Source: an uncultured Elusimicrobia bacterium
Lineage (GTDB): Bacteria; Elusimicrobiota; Endomicrobiia; Endomicrobiales; Endomicrobiaceae
Direction of reading: 5' to 3'
Assembly: GCA_947168325.1 (NCBI GenBank)
Contig: CAMVLN010000064.1
Coordinates: 1 to 8,627 of the forward strand
DNA length: 8,627 bases
Below, piece by piece: positions 1 through 6,557 of this stretch; position 1 is the first letter of the stretch; every line of letters begins with the position of its first letter. The position numbers and the translations under genes were made by a program. The notes under the pieces were generated by a model. It was given only the letters and a program-made list of their open reading frames with translations, searched no databases and was not told the DNA's origin.

Positions 1-197
1 TTCTTCTTTAAAAATAATTGCAAAACAAATTCAAAATCATTACAATTTTGTTAGACTTCATAGAAATATTAAATCCGACAATAGATTATTTTCTCATATT
101 GAATTTTTTATATTTCAAAAACGAACAAATGTCTTTAACTCTAACATATGCATATTATAAAATTTTATGAAAACATATTTACTAAAAATAATTAAAA
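1..197. other. AT-rich non-coding flank, nothing recognised
   Basis: This stretch lies downstream of the Slam-like gene. It is strongly AT-rich, has no open frame of useful length on either strand and shows no tRNA-like or strongly structured element. It may be the spacer to the next gene to the left, which lies outside the window. Confidence 0.6.
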
Positions 198-227
198 TTT
201 AGAAATATAATATTATATAATTCTAAA
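198..227 (-). terminator. Possible weak intrinsic terminator overlapping the Slam gene stop
   Basis: TTTAGAA at 198-204 is the exact reverse complement of TTCTAAA at 221-227. The bases between them (205-218) are themselves self-complementary, so the whole element is nearly palindromic. Read on the minus strand, the hairpin is followed by a T-rich run (TTTTAATTATTTTT). The stem is almost entirely A/T and therefore weak, and it includes the TAG stop codon of the Slam-like gene (225-223). A terminator function is plausible from position and T-tail, but in DNA this AT-rich such palindromes also arise by chance. Confidence 0.35.
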
Positions 228-1605
228 ATCTTTGATGCATAGTAAATTCTACTATTTGCTTTTCATATTTGCGGTTAGAAATATTAGAATCTCGTTTTGT
301 ATAGCCAAATGTAATTGTGGGACTAAATCCATAAATGTCTATTTTATTATTCGATAAAGATATTGAATAGTGTTGTGTAAAATCTTGTTCGGCAAGTTCT
401 GTATAAGTATTATTTTTTACGGTCCATCTATTACCATCATAATTTAACCAATTAAAAGATGGCTCTAAATAAACACTAAAACCCCATAGCAATTGTGAAC
501 CAAATCCTACTGCTGTAGAATACCTCCAAGTTGCATAAATATCATTATTGGCTGTTGTTCGTTCAATGCCACCACTTAATACAATATATTTTGTTGTATC
601 TAAATAATATATTGTTCTAATATTAGTTAAATAAGTTTGTCCATCCATCCAATTTCCATATTCATCATATATATTATCTGTGATTTTTAAAAGAAAATTA
701 GCCGACATTTTACGAGTAAAATCATAATTTAAATTTAATTTTCCACCATATTGTTTGTTATAATCTTTCCATCCATACCAGCGGTATGAATAAATTGAAG
801 CTAACCACACATCGCCATTTTTCCATACATAACGGGGACCAGTACTTGCAGATAAAAACAAATCATCGTAATCGTGTTTATCGTAAATATTTGTATATAT
901 ATTGGCTTCATTTTTTAAATACCAATTATTATTTAGTTTAAATTCATAATTACCACCTAAAGTTAAGTTATATCCAACGGCTGTCACGGGATCTGGTAAT
1001 TGCCTATAAAATGTTCCCCATGGTGTAATAATTCGTTCTTCTCCACCAGTAGCTTGATTTATATTGTTATCCGGTGCGGCACCAAAGTTAAACCAAATAT
1101 TCCAATTTTTATTCTGCCGTGCTACATATCTATAATAAAGCATTCGTTTTTTTATTTCGTTTGGAATATCTTTCCCTGCAAGTGCCAACCGTAAATGATA
1201 GTCAGCCCGGTACCATTGTTTTTTATACATATAACATAGAGCTAGTTCATAGCGAATTTTTTCTAAATCCGGTTTTTGGTCTAATATTTTTCTATAGATT
1301 TTGATAGCTTTATCAATATTGCCTTTTCGTTGTTCTATTTGGGCAATTAGATACCACCTTTCAATTTCAATAGAAGTTTGCCCAGTTTGTGGAAGTTGTG
1401 TTAAAATTTTTAAGGCACTGTCATATTTACCAATAGCAATTAAATTTCCAGCTACTTGCACTGCCTCTAATTCAGATAAAGTTATTTGCCTAACATGAGA
1501 ATTGGCCAATATTGCTATTGGCCAATTTATTATCAATAATAAAAAGATAATTATTTTTTTCAATTTTATTGTTTTTTCATACCATAAGCTGCCTGAACTT
1601 CCCAT
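223..1605 (-). CDS. Slam-like outer-membrane lipoprotein translocator (TPR plus DUF560-type barrel)
   Basis: Probable surface lipoprotein assembly modulator: an outer-membrane barrel with a periplasmic TPR domain that moves lipoproteins to the cell surface. From the upstream ATG it is 460 residues. A hydrophobic signal peptide (about 15-34, ending AILA) is followed by two or more TPR-like helical repeats (about 50-165, e.g. GNIDKAIKIYRKIL). Next comes the junction motif GAAPDNNINQAT (175-186), which is typical of this family, then an aromatic-rich region of alternating strands to the end. The C-terminus, FTMHQRF, ends in phenylalanine like a Bam recognition signal. Length fits the family. It follows the lipoprotein gene directly, its likely cargo. 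The start is uncertain: the ATG at 1605 overlaps that gene by 40 nt, while a TTG at 1563, two bases after its stop, would place the signal peptide right at the N-terminus. Neither has a clear Shine-Dalgarno. The Slam assignment is by motif and context. Confidence 0.8.
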   Translation of the reverse strand: MGSSGSLWYEKTIKLKKIIIFLLLIINWPIAILANSHVRQITLSELEAVQVAGNLIAIGKYDSALKILTQLPQTGQTSIEIERWYLIAQIEQRKGNIDKAIKIYRKILDQKPDLEKIRYELALCYMYKKQWYRADYHLRLALAGKDIPNEIKKRMLYYRYVARQNKNWNIWFNFGAAPDNNINQATGGEERIITPWGTFYRQLPDPVTAVGYNLTLGGNYEFKLNNNWYLKNEANIYTNIYDKHDYDDLFLSASTGPRYVWKNGDVWLASIYSYRWYGWKDYNKQYGGKLNLNYDFTRKMSANFLLKITDNIYDEYGNWMDGQTYLTNIRTIYYLDTTKYIVLSGGIERTTANNDIYATWRYSTAVGFGSQLLWGFSVYLEPSFNWLNYDGNRWTVKNNTYTELAEQDFTQHYSISLSNNKIDIYGFSPTITFGYTKRDSNISNRKYEKQIVEFTMHQRF

Positions 1606-2975
1606 TCACGATTAACTTTGCCCGCATCACTTCCTTCACCTATATCTTGTTTGGTGAAATAACGAGCAGTACCAGCAGCTTCAACTGGAGTATTTACACC
1701 ATAATATCCCGGTGTAAAGTCTCCTTCTCTATCTGTTACTTTATCGTCATTATCATTAATACGATATCGTTGGTCACTTGGTGTTCCTGAAAAGTCAACA
1801 GAAATATTTCCATCTTTATTATTTTTTATAATTGTCACATCATAAAATGTATCTGCACTATCACTCTTGGTATTAAATGGCATAAATAATGTTTGCTTAC
1901 CATTAGCATCAATACTCATAGTTGCCGCTGATGTGGTATATGCCTTTACCATATCATGTCCTGCATTATCAGAATATGCATCCATAATACCGTCATTATT
2001 TGTATCTCGGTCAAACGGTACATCCCAATAACTCAAATATGAAGATTTATCTATACCACCTTGCTTACTTTCTATAGATACATATACTCTACCAAGGGCT
2101 TTACCTTTATATGTAGTGTTATTTTCTGGGGTTAATGTATCTACCATATTTGTTCCAGAAATAGCATACCCACCCGCAAACAATTGATAATCTTCTTTAT
2201 CTAACAATGCATTAAATTCTTCTTCATTATGTTTTTTATCTAAATCATCACCTCTATTCAATGTTCCGTGTCTTGCAGCATTTATGTCTTCATCTGTGGT
2301 TAAATTTTTATTTTTTGACCTATATACTGGATTAAAATATCCAAAATCACAATATTGTAAACCTACATTCTTACCATATGTCTTAAATACCATTCTTTCA
2401 TCTATTCTGTTCCAATGTCCACCAGACAAACTATTTTCTGTTGCCAAAGTATTTAAATCAGATATTGTTTGACCATTATCTACTACACGAAACTGTGCCC
2501 TATCATCTCCATCTTTCACATATTCAAATATTTTACCAGCAAATGCAGTTGTATCTGTGGTATCCCTAACTGTACGATTACCTTCTACACCCCCTACTAC
2601 CATTTTTACAGCATCTATTTCCCCCGTATTTTCGTTTAACTCTAAGTTGATATAAGAATGTCCTGGTTTATCTAAATTTTGAGCAGTGAATAATTTAACA
2701 TCATCTAATCTATATGATACATATGTAACTCCTCCATTATCAATTGATTTAGCACGAACAATTGATATCGGCTCATTGCTATTGGATGCAACAACAACTT
2801 CTGATGGCATACTTGTTATCTCTTTATTACTTTCTGAAACTGCCGCTGTTACAGCTGGGCGAGGAGCAACTGCATCCGCTTGGGGGTCAATCGCCGGACC
2901 GCCATGACTTGAAGAGCCTCCACCACATGCAGATAAAACCATCAAAAAAAACAATCCACTAGTTACTTTCTTCAT
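1566..2975 (-). CDS. TbpB-like barrel lipoprotein, probable Slam cargo
   Basis: A 469-residue lipoprotein. The signal peptide ends in the lipobox LSAC, giving lipidated Cys17, followed by GGGSSSHGG and a low-complexity Pro/Ala/Ser tether to about residue 60. The rest is strand-rich and soluble. The last ~170 residues resemble the small C-terminal barrel of transferrin-binding-protein-B-like proteins: strands around YKGKALGRVYV and FYDVTIIK, then GYYGVNTPVEAAGTARY (423-439), matching the family's 'GxFYGP...EAAGtf' signature, and the ending AAYGMKK. A D-rich loop, DTNNDGIMD (324-332), resembles a calcium-binding thrombospondin-3/dockerin loop. The ligand cannot be read from sequence; iron-protein, haem-protein or other host binding are all possible, and no TonB-dependent receptor is adjacent. 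The ATG has a good Shine-Dalgarno (AAGGAG at 2987-2982, spacing 6). It is the first gene of a two-gene unit with the Slam-like gene, which suggests surface display. Confidence 0.75.
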   Translation of the reverse strand: MKKVTSGLFFLMVLSACGGGSSSHGGPAIDPQADAVAPRPAVTAAVSESNKEITSMPSEVVVASNSNEPISIVRAKSIDNGGVTYVSYRLDDVKLFTAQNLDKPGHSYINLELNENTGEIDAVKMVVGGVEGNRTVRDTTDTTAFAGKIFEYVKDGDDRAQFRVVDNGQTISDLNTLATENSLSGGHWNRIDERMVFKTYGKNVGLQYCDFGYFNPVYRSKNKNLTTDEDINAARHGTLNRGDDLDKKHNEEEFNALLDKEDYQLFAGGYAISGTNMVDTLTPENNTTYKGKALGRVYVSIESKQGGIDKSSYLSYWDVPFDRDTNNDGIMDAYSDNAGHDMVKAYTTSAATMSIDANGKQTLFMPFNTKSDSADTFYDVTIIKNNKDGNISVDFSGTPSDQRYRINDNDDKVTDREGDFTPGYYGVNTPVEAAGTARYFTKQDIGEGSDAGKVNREWEVQAAYGMKKQ

Positions 2976-3135
2976 TTTTTTCTCCTTTTATTTTTTAGCA
3001 AACTTGCACATATTTACTATATTTTTCAAAATTTCGCTATTTTTCATAATGTTTAGTTTTTATTCTTTTTGTTTGTATTGCTTTTTTTCTTTTCAAACAA
3101 AAACCTTATTGCTTATATCTATATCAAAGTATATC

Positions 3136-3160
3136 AAAAAAAAAAAAATATATATATATA
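3136..3160. repeat. Poly(A) 13 followed by (TA)6 tract
   Basis: Thirteen consecutive A residues (3136-3148) are followed by six TA dinucleotides (3149-3160). Such tracts are prone to length variation, and A-tracts bend DNA. The tract lies between the coding regions and upstream of the bamA promoter. It could alter leader or promoter spacing for the minus-strand lipoprotein gene, but that is inference. Confidence 0.85.
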
Positions 3161-3230
3161 ATAAAATGATAAATAGATAAAATATAAAATACAAAATGTA
3201 ATAAGAAAAATATTAAGGTATTATTTATGT

Positions 3231-3260
3231 ATTATAACTTTAAGCATGATGATATATCAT
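3231..3260 (-). promoter_or_regulatory. Candidate minus-strand promoter for the lipoprotein-Slam unit
   Basis: On the minus strand a perfect TATAAT (3236-3231) lies 18 bp downstream of ATGATA (3260-3255), a 4/6 match to the -35 consensus. It would give a leader of about 250 nt before the lipoprotein ATG. In DNA this AT-rich, -10-like matches are common, so this is only a candidate. Weaker -10-like sites nearer the gene (e.g. 3133-3128 and 3021-3016) lack a recognisable -35. Confidence 0.3.
3249..3260. promoter_or_regulatory. 12-bp perfect palindrome, possible operator
   Basis: ATGATATATCAT is an exact palindrome, and overlapping it CATGAT (3245-3250) and ATCATG (3256-3261) form a second inverted repeat. 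It overlaps the -35 of the candidate minus-strand promoter and sits about 40 bp upstream of the -35 of the bamA promoter. Position suits a dimeric regulator acting on the divergent pair. It does not clearly match a binding site I know, and AT-rich palindromes occur by chance. Confidence 0.3.
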
Positions 3261-3300
3261 GATAATATATAGTACATATAATGATTGTATAAGTATAAGT

Positions 3301-3329
3301 TTGACATATTTTCCATCATTATGTATACT
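3301..3329 (+). promoter_or_regulatory. Near-consensus sigma70-type promoter of the bamA-lpxD-lpxC/fabZ operon
   Basis: A perfect -35 TTGACA (3301-3306) is separated by 17 bp from the -10 TATACT (3324-3329, 5/6 match). Transcription would start near 3336, giving a leader of about 80 nt before bamA. The spacing and match are much better than the AT-rich background would lead one to expect. No other good promoter is seen within the operon, where gaps are 19 and 11 bp. Confidence 0.7.
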
Positions 3330-3418
3330 GATTGTTTGATTAAATTTTAATAGAATGAGTGGTGTGCCATTCGTATATATTTTCAATTTTTTATGTTTTT
3401 TGTTGAGGTTTGGAAGTT

Positions 3419-6400
3419 ATGAAAAAGCTAATATTTATTATGTTTTTTATATTGTTAAGATGTTCATTTTTATTCGCAGATGACGATATATTTAGAATAA
3501 AAGATGTGATTTTTGACGGGCTTCAAAATGTAAAACTTAAAACTGTTCGTTCTGAAATTCAAATGAAAAAAGGTAAAGTTTATGCTACCACAATAGCAAG
3601 GGAAGATTTGAGAACAATTTTAGGTTTAGGTTATTTTGATAATGCAGAGTTATCTGTTGATAAAGATAATAAAATAGTTAAATTTAAAGTAACAGAAAAA
3701 CCTTATATAAGAAATATATTTTTTAAAGGAAACAAACAATTTTCTTCAGGAAAATTGAAAGGTGAAATTACCATTAAAGAAAAGAGCTTTTATAATTTTA
3801 TAGATTTAGAAGAGTCTAAGAGAAAAATTCTTACATTGTATAAAAACAAAGGATATTCAGATTGTAAGATGGAAGTTTATCCTACAAAAGACTATGACAC
3901 GAACATGATGACAATAACTTTTCTTTTAACTGAAAATAATAAAATGTTGATAAACGACTTATATATTGAGGGAATAAAAAGTTTTAAGAATAAAAAAATA
4001 AAAAAATTAGCAAAAACTAAAAAAAAGAAAGTTTTTAAAGAAGAAACATTAAAAATGGATATTAGTTCCATTATAAAGTTTTATAGAAATAATGGTTTTA
4101 TGGATTGTTCTTTAGATGAACCAAAAATTACTTATAATGAAGAAAGAACAAAAATGAACATAACTCTAAATGTTAATGAAGGGACAAGATATAAAATTGG
4201 TCGAAATAATCTTGATGGAAATCCTTTTATATCTTCAAAAAATTTGTTGAAGCTTTCTTCTATTAAGAAAGATGAAATATTTAATCAAGATAAAATTCTT
4301 GAATTAATAAATAAGATTTATGAAAATTATTCAAATAGAGGATATTTACACTCTTCTATTGTTCCAAATTTTTTAAAAAACAATGAAACAACTGTAAAAG
4401 ATAAGTTAAGTCCTCAAAAAAGTGATAAAGAATTTATTTTAGAAAAAGACATATATGACATTAGTATTCAATTAGCTGATAAGATTAATACAAAATTAGT
4501 AAATAAATATGTAAATAAATTAAAAAATAAATTGGAATATGTTAATAATAATGGAATCAATAAAATAGGCCTAGTTTGTAAGATTTCAAACAAAAAAAAT
4601 AAAAATGGAGACTATATAATTCTAATCGAAGAAGACTCTTACCTTACTTTAAAGAATGATAAAACATCAATTAAAAAAGATGAAAAACAAAATGTACTAG
4701 GTAAAATAGAAATTGTTAATAAAAGTATAAGTAAAAAAGATTATTTAGCAAATAGACAGATAAAAAAATTAGAAAAAAAAAAAATTAAATTAGAAAAAAA
4801 ATTAAAAAAAATAGATAAAAAATTAAGCAATATATACGAAAAAATTAAAGAAAAACAAGAGGAAGCACAGAATATTCAAAGTAGTATACAACAAATACAA
4901 GATAATGTTGCAGACAAAAAAGATTATGTCCTTGCGGATAAACAAATAAAGAAGCTAGAAAAAAATAAAATTAAATTAGAAAAAATTTTATCTAAAGAAC
5001 AAAAAAAACGAAAGAATATTGTTGAAAAAGAAAAGGAAAAAGTAAAAAGACATGAGCAAAAATTAGCAAAACAAAATGATAAAATACAACAAAAAATTGA
5101 TAACATCAATATAAAGCTAAAAGATAAGGAACGGTTTAAGCTTACAAATAAACAGATAAAAAAATTAGAGAGTAATATAATAGTTTTAGAAAACAAATTG
5201 GCAAACAATCAAAAAGAAAAAAATGCAGAAAACATTGTAGATATTTCCTTTAATATTCAAGAAAATAATATAGTTTATGTTGGGAATATTTACATAGATG
5301 GACTAGTTAAGACTAAAGATAATACAATAAGAAGAGAAATTTTACTTAAAAATGGAGATGTTTTTGCTTCTGGTAAAGTAAGAAGGAGTATGGAAAAAAT
5401 TTATAATTTAGGCTTTATTGATGGAGCAGAACCTAATATCTCTCAAACAGGTAATCCTGATATTATGAATTTAGCATTTAGTATTACTGAAGGTAAACCT
5501 GGAATGATTACAGCTGGGGCGGGTTATTCTTCTGTAGATAAATTTGTAGGTTCTATACAGTTACAACACATGAATTTGTTTGGCAAAGCTCAAAAGTTAA
5601 ATTTATTGTGGGAGTTTGGAGCCCGGAGGCAAAATTATGAAATAGACTGGACAGAACCATGGTTTTTGAATAAACCTATGAGTTTAGGATTATCTTTATT
5701 TAATATAGAAAGATTAAGAGATTATCACAACACAAGTGATGCCTACAGAGAAGGTAGAACTGGTGGTTCTGTATCAATAAGTCCTAGATTAGATGATAAA
5801 ATTTCGTTGTTATTTGGATATACTTATGAACATGTTAGACTTTTTGATATACAAGATAACGATCTTTCAGAAGAAATTTTAGCCGATCCTGATTTAGCAA
5901 AAGATAGAACTTCAAGTATAAAAGCTCATATAGTTTACGATACAAGAGATTATATTTTCGATGCATCAAGAGGTGCAAGATACTCTTATGGTATAAATTT
6001 AGCAGGTGGACCTTTTGGGGGAAATGTAAACTATGTTAGAAATTCTCTCAAAGCAACTTGGTTTTTCCCTACTTTTTGGAAATTTGTTTTATCTTTTAAT
6101 ATAAATACTGGGTGGATAGAAAGTTATGGCAATTCTAATGATGTTCCTTTATATGAGAAATATTATGTTGGTGGAGCAGATACAATAAGAGGATATAAAT
6201 ATAGAACAGAAGTTGGTCCTTACAACGGTGGTAAAGTAATGACCGTAGCGAATGTTGAATATAAATTTCCTATAGTTCAAGAAAACAAAAAAACGATTTT
6301 GCAGGGTGCTTTTTTCTATGATATAGGTGGAACATGGAAAGATGTAAATCATATTAATTTCTGTTTTGGAACAGATAACGAATTAACAAATTCATATTAT

Positions 6401-6538
6401 TTAAAATCAGGTGTAGGTTTTGGTATAAGATTTGCAACTCCTGTATTTCCTTTAAGACTTGATTGGGGATATGGTTTAAATCATAAAAGAGGTGAAGATT
6501 TACAACAATTCTATTTTACAATAGGAAATGCTTTCTAA
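3419..6538 (+). CDS. bamA: BamA outer-membrane assembly factor with a coiled-coil insertion in POTRA4
   Basis: Core of the BAM complex, which folds and inserts outer-membrane barrels. It has 1039 residues counted from the ATG at 3419, preferred because GAGG lies 10 nt upstream; a TTG at 3410 in the same frame is too close to that site. Layout: signal peptide 1-20 (ending FLFA); POTRA1 about 24-94; POTRA2 96-173; POTRA3 175-254; POTRA4 from 256, broken after about 320 and resumed at about 605-618 (VDISFNIQEN); POTRA5 619-691; barrel 695-1039. The barrel holds the conserved loop-6 motif IRGY (Arg924) and the terminal FYFTIGNAF signal. BamA is usually about 750-850 residues; the excess is the insertion of about 280 residues at 321-604. 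Its first part (to about 438) is of unknown fold; the rest is a Lys/Glu-rich coiled coil with three QIKKLE modules. First gene of the operon with lpxD and lpxC. Identity is secure; the role of the insertion is unknown. Confidence 0.95.
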   Translation: MKKLIFIMFFILLRCSFLFADDDIFRIKDVIFDGLQNVKLKTVRSEIQMKKGKVYATTIAREDLRTILGLGYFDNAELSVDKDNKIVKFKVTEKPYIRNIFFKGNKQFSSGKLKGEITIKEKSFYNFIDLEESKRKILTLYKNKGYSDCKMEVYPTKDYDTNMMTITFLLTENNKMLINDLYIEGIKSFKNKKIKKLAKTKKKKVFKEETLKMDISSIIKFYRNNGFMDCSLDEPKITYNEERTKMNITLNVNEGTRYKIGRNNLDGNPFISSKNLLKLSSIKKDEIFNQDKILELINKIYENYSNRGYLHSSIVPNFLKNNETTVKDKLSPQKSDKEFILEKDIYDISIQLADKINTKLVNKYVNKLKNKLEYVNNNGINKIGLVCKISNKKNKNGDYIILIEEDSYLTLKNDKTSIKKDEKQNVLGKIEIVNKSISKKDYLANRQIKKLEKKKIKLEKKLKKIDKKLSNIYEKIKEKQEEAQNIQSSIQQIQDNVADKKDYVLADKQIKKLEKNKIKLEKILSKEQKKRKNIVEKEKEKVKRHEQKLAKQNDKIQQKIDNINIKLKDKERFKLTNKQIKKLESNIIVLENKLANNQKEKNAENIVDISFNIQENNIVYVGNIYIDGLVKTKDNTIRREILLKNGDVFASGKVRRSMEKIYNLGFIDGAEPNISQTGNPDIMNLAFSITEGKPGMITAGAGYSSVDKFVGSIQLQHMNLFGKAQKLNLLWEFGARRQNYEIDWTEPWFLNKPMSLGLSLFNIERLRDYHNTSDAYREGRTGGSVSISPRLDDKISLLFGYTYEHVRLFDIQDNDLSEEILADPDLAKDRTSSIKAHIVYDTRDYIFDASRGARYSYGINLAGGPFGGNVNYVRNSLKATWFFPTFWKFVLSFNINTGWIESYGNSNDVPLYEKYYVGGADTIRGYKYRTEVGPYNGGKVMTVANVEYKFPIVQENKKTILQGAFFYDIGGTWKDVNHINFCFGTDNELTNSYYLKSGVGFGIRFATPVFPLRLDWGYGLNHKRGEDLQQFYFTIGNAF
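4379..5230 (+). other. Region encoding the insertion within BamA POTRA4
   Basis: This in-frame segment encodes BamA residues 321-604 and has no counterpart in ordinary BamA. Residues 326-438 mix predicted helix (ADKINTKLVNKYVNKLKNKL) and strand (YIILIEED) and may be a small domain I do not recognise. Residues 439-604 are almost uninterrupted charged helix with few prolines or glycines, fitting a long coiled coil or antiparallel hairpin. POTRA4 sequence resumes immediately after it, so the insertion is precise and keeps the frame. Confidence 0.75.
4733..5209 (+). repeat. Three imperfect coiled-coil modules in BamA
   Basis: Three related modules of 26-28 residues start at 4733, 4916 and 5126 (BamA residues 439, 500 and 570). 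Each begins with K-[KE]-[DR]-[YF], then carries QIKKLE and a following pattern of charged residues with I or V and LE.KL. The spacing between starts is 61 and 70 residues. At the DNA level the copies have diverged, which argues against a very recent duplication. Confidence 0.75.
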
Positions 6539-6557
6539 AGAATAAAGGAGTTATAAA

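Larger units (their letters stand above)
2976..3418. other. Divergent intergenic region between the Slam unit and the bamA operon
   Basis: This gene-free region of about 440 bp carries the control signals of both blocks. It holds the Shine-Dalgarno of the lipoprotein gene near its left end, a T-rich stretch (about 3040-3095), three direct copies of TATATC (3114, 3120, 3130), a poly(A)/(TA) tract, a 12-bp palindrome and a strong plus-strand promoter for bamA. I see no convincing small gene or structured RNA in it. Confidence 0.6.

Noticed and set aside
1000..1498. Plus-strand open frames of about 60 residues across the Slam-like gene
   Set aside because: They are antisense to a gene with clear domain motifs, lack a ribosome site and resemble nothing known.
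2284..2962. Plus-strand open frames opposite the lipoprotein gene
   Set aside because: They are shadows of the lipoprotein reading frame, with no supporting start signal or recognisable product.
3353..3372. Small inverted repeat GAATG/CATTC in the bamA leader
   Set aside because: The stem is only 5 bp with a 10-nt loop, is not near the start codon and does not match a riboswitch or leader motif that I know.
3460..3463. Cys15 in the BamA signal peptide as a possible lipobox
   Set aside because: The residues before it (LLR) do not fit a lipobox, and the peptide has a normal cleavage site after FLFA.
4924..5208. Minus-strand frame encoding a Phe/Ser-rich, apparently hydrophobic 94-residue product
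   Set aside because: It is the complement of the Lys/Glu-rich coiled-coil codons of bamA, which always read as Phe, Leu and Ser on the opposite strand; it is not a membrane protein gene.
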